Shown here in pieces: positions 1 to 6,438 of a stretch of DNA of 8,356 nt. The DNA comes from Bacteroidaceae bacterium (GTDB taxonomy: Bacteria; Bacteroidota; Bacteroidia; Bacteroidales; Barnesiellaceae_A), in assembly GCA_017561285.1 (NCBI GenBank), contig JAFZDG010000062.1:1-8356 (forward strand), in the 5' to 3' direction. A program made the position numbers and the translations under genes. Numbering within the stretch: the first letter of the stretch is position 1; each line of letters starts with the position of its first letter. Under the pieces are notes generated by a model. It was given only the letters and a program-made list of their open reading frames with translations, was not told where the DNA came from and did not search any database.

Positions 1-411
1 CACATCGGCTGCAGGCATACGGCGCATAGCCAAACGCCATCCTTCGTGCTCTACCGACTGCTCTTGAGCCTCATTCACGATATAGCGGGCATAGTTCTTG
101 AGCACCATTTGCATAGGCGCGGGAGCCACATATTCGCCGGTATGGTTATAGGCAATAAGAGGATCGGACGATGATTGTGCCGACACGACAATCCAACCAC
201 CCTCACTATATTCTATCACATAATAGGCTGCAATACCATCTTGCTCTACAAGAGTAATGGTTGTTTCGCCTTCGCCTCGCCACTCTTCATCGAGCGACAA
301 GATGTTTTCTGCAGCAATCTTGGCAACTTCGGGCGTTACAATCTCGGCTTGCGACATAAAGCACATAACGGCTACAAAGAGCGAAGCCAATACCGTAGCT
401 ATTCGTTTCAT
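1..411 (-). CDS. C10 (streptopain-type) cysteine protease precursor, N-terminal part only, cut by left edge
   Basis: The frame opens with ATG at 411-409 and stays open for 137 codons to the left edge, so the catalytic domain lies outside the window. Residues 1-22 form a signal peptide: MKR, a hydrophobic stretch, then an Ala cleavage site before EIVTPEVAK. Residues 23 to about 135 match the Spi/streptopain propeptide type (TPEVAK, AAYYVIEY, GGWIVVSAQSSS), which in this family keeps the enzyme inactive until cleaved. By hand alignment about half of the residues match the neighbouring complete C10 protease at 594-2258, including both ends of the shared region (TPEVAK and AADV), so the pair is a tandem duplication. 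A Bacteroides-type promoter lies 48 bp upstream. Whether Cys/His catalytic residues and a T9SS tail follow cannot be seen here. A stand-alone Spi-like inhibitor is a less likely alternative, because the frame is still open where the propeptide would end. Confidence 0.85.
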   Translation of the reverse strand, partial: MKRIATVLASLFVAVMCFMSQAEIVTPEVAKIAAENILSLDEEWRGEGETTITLVEQDGIAAYYVIEYSEGGWIVVSAQSSSDPLIAYNHTGEYVAPAPMQMVLKNYARYIVNEAQEQSVEHEGWRLAMRRMPAADV

Positions 412-458
412 CGGTCTATAAAAAATTTAAGGTTTGATATGATTCTTTTTTTCGTGGC

Positions 459-491
459 ACAAAGAAAAGAAAATGTTATATAAATTCCAAA
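459..491 (-). promoter_or_regulatory. Bacteroidetes-type promoter of the left C10 protease gene
   Basis: Read on the minus strand, TTTG (491-488) is followed by a 20-nt spacer and TTTCTTTGT (467-459). The latter fits the -7 consensus TAnnTTTGY with one mismatch. The ATG at 411 lies 47 nt beyond the -7 box, leaving a leader of about 40 nt. Box order and spacing are the same as at the neighbouring protease gene. The sequence further upstream is strongly A/T-rich. Confidence 0.6.
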
Positions 492-529
492 TATCACAAT
501 CCTTTTTAGGTATTTTTTTAAGAAAAATC

Positions 530-572
530 AAATAAAAAAGAAAGGTAGAACATCCCTTCAGATGTCCTACCT
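530..572 (-). terminator. Intrinsic terminator after the complete C10 protease
   Basis: On the minus strand a 12-bp stem, AGGTAGGACATC paired with GATGTTCTACCT (one G-T pair), encloses a 6-nt loop (TGAAGG) and is followed at once by a T-rich run (TTCTTTTTT). It starts 21 nt after the stop codon of the protease at 594. No T-run follows the hairpin on the plus strand, so it should act only on leftward transcripts. It separates the two protease genes into independent transcripts. Confidence 0.9.
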
Positions 573-593
573 CTACGTATGTTTACACTTTAT

Positions 594-2258
594 TTACTTT
601 TTGATAAACGACTTCACGCCTACGCCATTATTGTGTACATATTGCATAACATATGCACCGGCTGCGAGCGATGACACATTTACCTCGTTCTTGTAGCTAT
701 CGAGATTACCGGCTTGTACTTGAGCACCGGCTACCGAGTAGATAGCATAGCTACCACCCACCACAGGCACCTCTATTGTTACCACATCGGCTGCTACCGA
801 GGGATAGATGCGCATAGCATCGCTCAACACGCTCTCAACACCGGTTGTGAGCTGTATGGCAAATTGCTTTTCGAACGACTCGTTGGTATTGGTATTTGTT
901 ACCTTTATTATCAAGGTCTTGAACGAGTTCTTGTCTTCAATCTTCTTGGTTGTTACGAGTTTACCATCTACCACTTCATAGGGCGATGCCGAATAGTTAC
1001 CGGCAAGGTTCTTGGGGCCGAACGTCTCGAAGGCAAATACAGCCTCGGCATCTTCACAAGCCACTGTCACATCGGCAACGGCTACACCGGCTTCTGTACC
1101 GAGGGCAAACTTCTCGGTACTCAACTCTATGCCATAAGGAGCAGTAGTGGGAGTACCGATACCCAACACAGCACCATGGTGATACAAGAACGAAATACCT
1201 TGATACGAGTCGGTCATGTTATCGAGGCTGAAGTAACCATCGCCATAACCACCCCAACCCCAGTTACAGTGCACCATTTGGGTTGATTGTTTCCATCCGT
1301 CAATGTTCCAGCAGTGGCCACCTTCGCCCTTCTCATTGGCAGCACCCTGGTACATAACCGCGCGGCCCATTGTCAAGTCGGTCAAGATCATATCATACCA
1401 CTCTTCATCGCTATGCTCAAAACGGAATGCAGTAATCACTTTCTCTTTGTCATACGAGAAGTGACGTACGAGAGCCGATGCTGCATCATTGATATAGGCA
1501 CCCGAGAAAGTCAAGCTATACATCATATTGATAGATACACCGGCATGGTAAAGCAAGCGAGCCACCTCGTCATAGTTGCCTGTTTTGTCACTGTCATACA
1601 TAGCATCCCAGTCATAGGCCGACTCTGCATCATAGTCGATAGAGAGTTTTATGTTTTGGTGCTTGTATGAGTTCTTGCCTTTGGGACGCTCGGGGAAACG
1701 TTGCACCATCATCGATTGCGACATAGCTACTGCCACACAACCTACCAATGCATTCTCGCCACTTATTTGGGGGCAGTATTTGTTGTAAGGATCGCGTTGG
1801 TTGAGATTGACTGTAACAAGGGGAGCAATATCGGGGGTTGTCTCCACATCGGCTGCATACTTACGATCTATGATGCGACGCCACTCGGTGTGCTCTACTT
1901 CGCCTTCGGCTTGCGCACGAGCGGTTATCATCTTGGCGTTGAAGTTGAGCAACTCGCCCATAGCACCGGGAGCTGCAAACTCACCTGCTGTATTATAGCC
2001 GATAACGGGCTTTGAAGACGACTGAGCCGACACGACAGCCCATCCGCCATTGAAATATTCTACGATATAATAGGCAGGAACACCTTCGTGCTCTACCAAT
2101 TGCACTTGGCCATTTGTTGCACCATGCCACTCGTTATCGAGGGCCAAAAAGTTATCGGCTGTCAACTTGGCTACTTCGGGAGTAATCACTTCGGCCGAGA
2201 GAGTCATACACATTACCGATACTACGGCAGCGGCAAAAAGAGTAAAAATTTTCTTCAT
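594..2258 (-). CDS. Secreted C10-family cysteine protease (streptopain/interpain-like) with T9SS sorting domain
   Basis: A 554-residue secreted endopeptidase precursor. Residues 1-22 are a signal peptide. About 23-138 are an Spi-like propeptide that should keep the zymogen inactive. About 140-365 are the peptidase domain. Visible landmarks are Gln154 in NQRDPYN (expected oxyanion-hole residue), catalytic Cys174 in VGCVAVAM, catalytic His315 in GGHCWNIDG, and the family signature NWGWGG at 332-337. Residues about 370-470 form a beta-rich linker. Residues about 478-554 match the T9SS type A C-terminal domain: MRIYPSVAADVVTIE, YSVAG, VNVSSLAAGAYVMQY, ending FIKK. The protein should therefore cross the outer membrane by T9SS and be released or surface-anchored. 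The catalytic set is complete, so activity is likely. Oddities are a Leu where relatives usually have Trp two residues before Gln154, and Cys316 right after the catalytic His. It has its own promoter and terminator and lies downstream of a SusCD operon. The start is supported by the signal peptide and the well-placed promoter. Confidence 0.95.
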   Translation of the reverse strand: MKKIFTLFAAAVVSVMCMTLSAEVITPEVAKLTADNFLALDNEWHGATNGQVQLVEHEGVPAYYIVEYFNGGWAVVSAQSSSKPVIGYNTAGEFAAPGAMGELLNFNAKMITARAQAEGEVEHTEWRRIIDRKYAADVETTPDIAPLVTVNLNQRDPYNKYCPQISGENALVGCVAVAMSQSMMVQRFPERPKGKNSYKHQNIKLSIDYDAESAYDWDAMYDSDKTGNYDEVARLLYHAGVSINMMYSLTFSGAYINDAASALVRHFSYDKEKVITAFRFEHSDEEWYDMILTDLTMGRAVMYQGAANEKGEGGHCWNIDGWKQSTQMVHCNWGWGGYGDGYFSLDNMTDSYQGISFLYHHGAVLGIGTPTTAPYGIELSTEKFALGTEAGVAVADVTVACEDAEAVFAFETFGPKNLAGNYSASPYEVVDGKLVTTKKIEDKNSFKTLIIKVTNTNTNESFEKQFAIQLTTGVESVLSDAMRIYPSVAADVVTIEVPVVGGSYAIYSVAGAQVQAGNLDSYKNEVNVSSLAAGAYVMQYVHNNGVGVKSFIKK

Positions 2259-2305
2259 TGTTTGTGATTGTAATGCAGTGTTGAAATTTTATAATTTTTC
2301 AGTGC

Positions 2306-2338
2306 GCAAAGATAAACATTCTCGTACACAATAACAAA
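2306..2338 (-). promoter_or_regulatory. Bacteroidetes-type promoter of the complete C10 protease gene
   Basis: On the minus strand TTTG (2338-2335), a 20-nt spacer, then TATCTTTGC (2314-2306), an exact match to the -7 consensus TAnnTTTGY. The start codon at 2258 is 47 nt beyond the -7 box, giving a short leader of about 40 nt. The preceding operon ends at a terminator about 75 bp upstream, so this gene is expected to start its own transcript. Confidence 0.8.
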
Positions 2339-2413
2339 GAGATTGACATTTTTTATATTTCATACAACTTAGTAACGTTATATTACTTAATGATGTAGGC
2401 TCAATGTGCATAC

Positions 2414-2450
2414 AAAAAAAGAAGGTGCATCTGCAATAAGATGCACCTTC
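2414..2450 (-). terminator. Intrinsic terminator closing the SusCD-lipoprotein operon
   Basis: On the minus strand a perfect 12-bp stem, GAAGGTGCATCT paired with AGATGCACCTTC, encloses the 6-nt loop TATTGC and is followed directly by seven T residues. It begins 24 nt after the stop codon of the lipoprotein gene at 2475. No T-run follows on the plus strand. It marks the 3' end of the leftward four-gene unit. Confidence 0.93.
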
Positions 2451-2474
2451 CTGTATGTTTGTTATAGAAACTTA

Positions 2475-3917
2475 TTATTTCTCAACAAAGCGCAATTCGC
2501 GGGGGTAGCTTTTGAGAGCTGACATTTCCACACGAACGGGTTGCTCATAGAAGTTTACGTTTGAAGTACCCAACAAGCTCTCATCTACGAGATAAAGCTC
2601 TTCAAAGTCGAACAAGATGTAGGGACCTTCACCCTCGCCGAAGTCTGCAATGAAGATAACGCATGCTTTGAGACCGGCATTAACCATTGCATCTTGGCCA
2701 TTAACTTTATCTACTACAAAATCCCAAGATGTGTAGAGGTCACCTGATTCAGGATCGTAACTTGCCAAGTAGCACTCTTGTTGTGAGCTCAAACCTGAAT
2801 TTGAAAGGTCATAAGTACCGGCAACTACAAGACCTTCAGGATTGAAGAATGTAGCCCAAGTATACATGTTACCATTTTGTGCAGGTGCTTCGTAAACGTA
2901 GCAAGGAACGTCAGCAACAGTTGCACCTTTCAAGATGCCCATAATGCTGGGTACTGACCACTTGTTGGCTTTAAGGGGCGAACCGAAAAACTCTGTCAAG
3001 TCAACATCAGCTTGTTCGAATGTTACATTGAAGATTTCAGAACCAACTTCAGTCTCTGAACCGTCTTGCTTGAATGAAGTTGATACACCATACCAAGCAA
3101 AGCCAACATCTTCTCTCAAGAAACCATCAGTGGGAGTCTCTTTTGCGTTGGGGTCAACCATCCACCAGGGACCGTTGGGAAGACCATCCTCAAGGTAGTT
3201 GTCGATAGCAGCCATCTTGTTACCGAACTTATCTTCAACAGCACCCTCTTCGAATGAAAGGAGTACGAATGAGATAGCGTCGAAAGTAACAGTCGAGGGC
3301 AAAGTAACTACGAGTTGGTTACCGTTGGCAACAGCAGTTGCTGTACCTTCGCCCACAACTTCGTAATTCTCGTCATAGATATCATAAGTGATAGCACCCA
3401 TAACATCGGTACGAACAATTGCTTCGTTGAATGTGAGAGTAGCACGATAACCCTTGTTAGTAGCTGTAAGAGCGGGGTCTGATGTCAAGTAAGGAGCATC
3501 GAGGTCGTGAGCGCCCATAGCTTTCTCATAAGTAGCTTGTACACCGGCAGCGTTGGCAGCTACTACATAGAGGTAGTAAGTGTTACCGGGAACAGCACCC
3601 TTGAGGCTGAAAGTTTGCTCGAAACCTTCGGGATCAACTTCACCACCGTTGCTACCTTGATACATACCTTGCAAAAGGATTGTGTAATCGATGTTAGTGG
3701 CGGGTGATGCAGTTACCATATAAGCAATGTTTGTAGCATTGACAGTCTTGATGGTAAATGAAATCACTTCGGTCTTGATACTATCGGGAGCTGTAACCTC
3801 GAGTACGGGTTCAGAACCCCAAGTATCGGGAGAAAGAGACTCAAAGTTCTCCCATTTGGCGCAACCGGTCAAGATAAGACCGATTGCGAGAGAGAGAATA
3901 TATACTAACTTTTTCAT
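2475..3917 (-). CDS. Surface-type lipoprotein with FnIII-like and SbsA-type Ig-like (Big_5) domains
   Basis: A 480-residue lipoprotein and the last gene of the SusCD operon. The signal peptide ends in the lipobox LTGC, with lipidated Cys19. The residues just after it (AKWENFE) are charged, loosely like Bacteroidetes lipoprotein surface-export signals. About 38-128 look like a fibronectin type III or similar Ig fold (GNTYYLYVVAANAAG). About 142-240 look like an SbsA-type Ig-like domain (APYLTSDPAL, RATLTFNEAIV, AVEDKFGNKM). About 245-480 is an aromatic-rich C-terminal region that I do not recognise (WWMVDPN, FAWYGVST, YILFDFEELYLVDE). No protease or glycosidase motif is visible. Its place after SusD is that of the SusE/SusF-type accessory binding proteins, so a substrate-binding role at the cell surface is inferred. 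The ATG follows a 28-bp gap with no clear Shine-Dalgarno. Confidence 0.88.
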   Translation of the reverse strand: MKKLVYILSLAIGLILTGCAKWENFESLSPDTWGSEPVLEVTAPDSIKTEVISFTIKTVNATNIAYMVTASPATNIDYTILLQGMYQGSNGGEVDPEGFEQTFSLKGAVPGNTYYLYVVAANAAGVQATYEKAMGAHDLDAPYLTSDPALTATNKGYRATLTFNEAIVRTDVMGAITYDIYDENYEVVGEGTATAVANGNQLVVTLPSTVTFDAISFVLLSFEEGAVEDKFGNKMAAIDNYLEDGLPNGPWWMVDPNAKETPTDGFLREDVGFAWYGVSTSFKQDGSETEVGSEIFNVTFEQADVDLTEFFGSPLKANKWSVPSIMGILKGATVADVPCYVYEAPAQNGNMYTWATFFNPEGLVVAGTYDLSNSGLSSQQECYLASYDPESGDLYTSWDFVVDKVNGQDAMVNAGLKACVIFIADFGEGEGPYILFDFEELYLVDESLLGTSNVNFYEQPVRVEMSALKSYPRELRFVEK

Positions 3918-3945
3918 TTCTTTTTTTCGTTACTGAGTTAATACA

Positions 3946-4920
3946 TTATTTTTTTGTTAAAGTGATATTTTCCGTAGCGGCATACCACCAAGCGTTAGCA
4001 ACTGTATCACCTGCGCCCAAGAAGGGGATAGTGAACGATACAGACTTGCCGTCCATAACGTAGTTGCAAACAGCAGCACCTGTGAGAACGGGTTCACCAT
4101 TGTAACCGGCAATTACCAAGTTGATGCCCAAATCGGGACCGCCATAAACAGTTTGACCATAAGGCAACTGAATATTTTCGGCAACAAGGTCAACCAATGC
4201 ATATACAGGCATTACGTCAGCAGCGCCAAGACCATTAACAGCAACGATAGGTTGCAACCAGATCTTGTTCTCATCTACATCGTCACGATATACATTAACA
4301 TCCCAAGTTACGGTAGAACCATCGAATGCATTTGTACCAGAGAGAGTATAAGTACCAACAAATTGGTTCATAGGACTCTCATCGTCAGAGATAGTTACTG
4401 CATAAGTGTCGAAAGCACCGAGTTGGCAACCTTGAGCACCTGTGAGCACTACGTCAAATTTCTTATCGCCATCTTGGCTGTCGTTGTCGATAGTCTCGAT
4501 AACGAGAGTAGCAAAACGGTGATCGGCATCAAATTTAACAACTTTCTCAGTACCGGCTACCGACAAATCGGTAGTAACCTCGTTGATACGGTTATTTTGA
4601 GCATCGAGAGTATAAGTAGTTACACTCTTCACTACATAGTCAACACCCTCTACGGCACGAATACCCTCGGCATATGCAGTGTCGGTAAGAGCGAAGTTAA
4701 CTGTAGCAGTAACACCCTTTACCGATGCACATAGCATAGGAATCTCAATAACCGAGCCGGCAGCATCTGTTGACTCAGACACACTCACCGATGATTTTGT
4801 ACCGGCAAATGCGATAAATGCTTGCGTATCATCATCGAATACGTGTAGCTTGTTCAAATCGCAAGATGTGAAAAGCAAGGTCGACGCAAGCGCTGTATAA
4901 ATAAAACTTTTAAATTTCAT
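3946..4920 (-). CDS. Calx-beta domain surface-type lipoprotein
   Basis: A 324-residue lipoprotein. The signal peptide ends in FTSC with lipidated Cys20. About residues 32-181 match the Calx-beta fold: IEIPM, TATVNFALTD, EGVDYV, FATLVIETIDNDSQDGDKKF and VTISDDE. The acidic turns are of the kind that bind calcium in this family, although individual ligands cannot be assigned by eye. Residues about 185-324 form a second beta-rich domain opening with FVGTYTLSG that I cannot name. The gene lies 31 bp after susD and 28 bp before the next lipoprotein gene, with no promoter in either gap, so it should be co-transcribed with the transporter. By position it is an accessory binding protein of the SusCD system; this is inference. 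The leader is AT-rich with no clear Shine-Dalgarno. Confidence 0.88.
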   Translation of the reverse strand: MKFKSFIYTALASTLLFTSCDLNKLHVFDDDTQAFIAFAGTKSSVSVSESTDAAGSVIEIPMLCASVKGVTATVNFALTDTAYAEGIRAVEGVDYVVKSVTTYTLDAQNNRINEVTTDLSVAGTEKVVKFDADHRFATLVIETIDNDSQDGDKKFDVVLTGAQGCQLGAFDTYAVTISDDESPMNQFVGTYTLSGTNAFDGSTVTWDVNVYRDDVDENKIWLQPIVAVNGLGAADVMPVYALVDLVAENIQLPYGQTVYGGPDLGINLVIAGYNGEPVLTGAAVCNYVMDGKSVSFTIPFLGAGDTVANAWWYAATENITLTKK

Positions 4921-4951
4921 TTCTGTAATTTTTTTAAGTATTAGTACTTAA

Positions 4952-6412
4952 TTACCACTTGGGATTTTGCTTCAAGTTGGGGTTAACGTCAAACTCGCTT
5001 TCGGCGATAGGCATACACCAGTATTTGCTGTCAACGGGAACGTCTTTGTTCATCTCAGAAGCAACGTCAGTACGAACCATATCACGCTCGTAGGGAGTAC
5101 CGATGAGACGCTTGTAGTCGAAGAAGATGTGACCTTCGAAAGCCAACTCTTTGCGACGCTCGTTGAAGATGTCGTTCATAGATACTGTAGTGTACTCAGT
5201 AGCGTTACGGTTAGAAGCGATAACGTTCAAGTCGGCGAGAGCACCGTTTACGTCAGTCTTCATCAAGCGAGCCTCAGCACGTACGAGATACATCTCAGAG
5301 ATACGGAGCATAGGAATGCTTGAGTATTGAGGATTGCTACCATCTTTACCTTGGTACTTGTTGGGCCAGTAGTAACCTTGATATTTTTCAGAAGTGCGAA
5401 GCATAGTGCGACGTACGTCACCCTCTTCAACAAGGCTCAACCAGTCGTTAGAAACGCGGATATCACCATAACCTTCGTTAGGATCGGTCAAACCACCGGG
5501 GCCACCATTGATTGAACCTTCGCGGTTGTCAACGAATGCACCGAAGATGATTTCTTTTGTACCGTCCCAAGTTACATCACCCCAGAGAGTTTTGTAAGTG
5601 TTGGCATCGGCAATCGCATAAGTACCTGAGTTGATAACGTTCGAAGCGTGGAGCTCAGCGTTAGTCCAGTCTTGCATATACAAATATACGCGAGCAAGGA
5701 GAGCCTCGATAGCACCTACCGAAACAGCACATTTTTTATCATATACATCGGCACGTACGTAAGCGGGATCGATAATATCGAGCGCTGTAGTGAGGTCTGA
5801 TACGATGTTTGCATAGTTCTCGGCAGCTGTGTTACGAGCAGGCTTTGCAATTACGCTCACTTGAGGATCTTCGCTGGTGATAGGCATACCCAAAGACTCT
5901 ACCGAACCCTCGGGAGCTGTGCTTGAGATAGCGTAGGGTTGAGCATACCAACGAACGAGGTCGAAGTAGCTGTAAGCGCGAACGAAGAGAACCTCTGCCA
6001 TGATGTTGTCGAGGTCTTGTTGTGTAACACCATCCTCTTTCAAGTAAAGGTCTCCATTGGTTTTGATGGCGTGGATAACGTTGTTACACCAAAGGATGTT
6101 TGAATAAGCACTACCAAAGATCGGGCCGCCACCTGTTACAGTGAAGTTCCATTGGTGCCAGCTCATACCACGACCGGTATTGATAGGTACACCTGCTACG
6201 CAGTTACCGCACATTACATCGGGGTACAATTGCATATTAAGACCATACCAGCCTTCACCACGAAATGCCATATATGTTGCAGCGGCAGCACCATCAAGAC
6301 CGCTATAGGTAGATAACGCCTTGTCAGCATCCAAATAGATTTCGGGCGGTGTAGTGAGGTCGCACGAAACAAGACCGAGCGTTACTGCTGCCAATAATAA
6401 TATCTTTTTCAT
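4952..6412 (-). CDS. SusD/RagB-family substrate-binding outer-membrane lipoprotein
   Basis: A 486-residue surface lipoprotein that forms the lid over the SusC channel and captures substrate. The signal peptide ends in LVSC with lipidated Cys17. Family landmarks appear in order: the N-terminal helical part with WCNNVIHAI (about 108-116), the TPR-type helix AEVLFVRAYSYFDLVRWYA (about 139-157), AIEALLARVYLYMQDWTNAELHA (about 234-256), PMLRISEMYLVRAEA (about 367-381), NDIFNERRKELAFEGHIFFDYKRL (about 413-436), and the C-terminal MPIAESEFDVNPNLKQNPKW. Length is normal for the family. It lies 26 bp after the SusC-type gene, the usual pairing. The ligand cannot be read from sequence. Nearby proteases suggest peptides, as for RagB, over glycans. 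A Cys68-Gly-Asn-Cys71 pair in the N-terminal region is unusual. Confidence 0.97.
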   Translation of the reverse strand: MKKILLLAAVTLGLVSCDLTTPPEIYLDADKALSTYSGLDGAAAATYMAFRGEGWYGLNMQLYPDVMCGNCVAGVPINTGRGMSWHQWNFTVTGGGPIFGSAYSNILWCNNVIHAIKTNGDLYLKEDGVTQQDLDNIMAEVLFVRAYSYFDLVRWYAQPYAISSTAPEGSVESLGMPITSEDPQVSVIAKPARNTAAENYANIVSDLTTALDIIDPAYVRADVYDKKCAVSVGAIEALLARVYLYMQDWTNAELHASNVINSGTYAIADANTYKTLWGDVTWDGTKEIIFGAFVDNREGSINGGPGGLTDPNEGYGDIRVSNDWLSLVEEGDVRRTMLRTSEKYQGYYWPNKYQGKDGSNPQYSSIPMLRISEMYLVRAEARLMKTDVNGALADLNVIASNRNATEYTTVSMNDIFNERRKELAFEGHIFFDYKRLIGTPYERDMVRTDVASEMNKDVPVDSKYWCMPIAESEFDVNPNLKQNPKW

Positions 6413-6438
6413 ATACTCTTTATTCTTTAATTAAGTTA

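Noticed and set aside
175..483. Plus-strand frame of 102 codons across the left protease start and promoter
   Set aside because: It overlaps the start, leader and promoter of the paralogous protease on the other strand, and its translation shows no recognisable features.
412..593. Mobile element, tRNA, small RNA or CRISPR in the intergenic stretches
   Set aside because: Only promoters, terminators and A/T-rich sequence were found in 412-593 and 2259-2474. No direct repeats, cloverleaf or transposase fragments were seen.
714..1286. Plus-strand open frame of 190 codons antisense to the C10 protease
   Set aside because: The minus-strand frame has catalytic motifs and a sorting domain. The antisense translation is Cys/His/Tyr-rich and matches no family I know, so it is a shadow.
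1287..2015. Further plus-strand frames (127 and 104 codons) antisense to the C10 protease
   Set aside because: Shadows of the same real gene, with no supporting start signals.
4153..4734. Long plus-strand open frame (193 codons) inside the Calx-beta lipoprotein gene
   Set aside because: It lies fully antisense to a gene with a signal peptide, lipobox and recognisable domain. Its translation has no domain or export signal and no promoter or leader is seen.
6413..6438. Possible internal promoters in the short gaps of the transporter operon
   Set aside because: None of the three gaps (26, 31, 28 bp) contains a TAnnTTTG box with TTTG at proper spacing. They hold only A/T-rich leader sequence.
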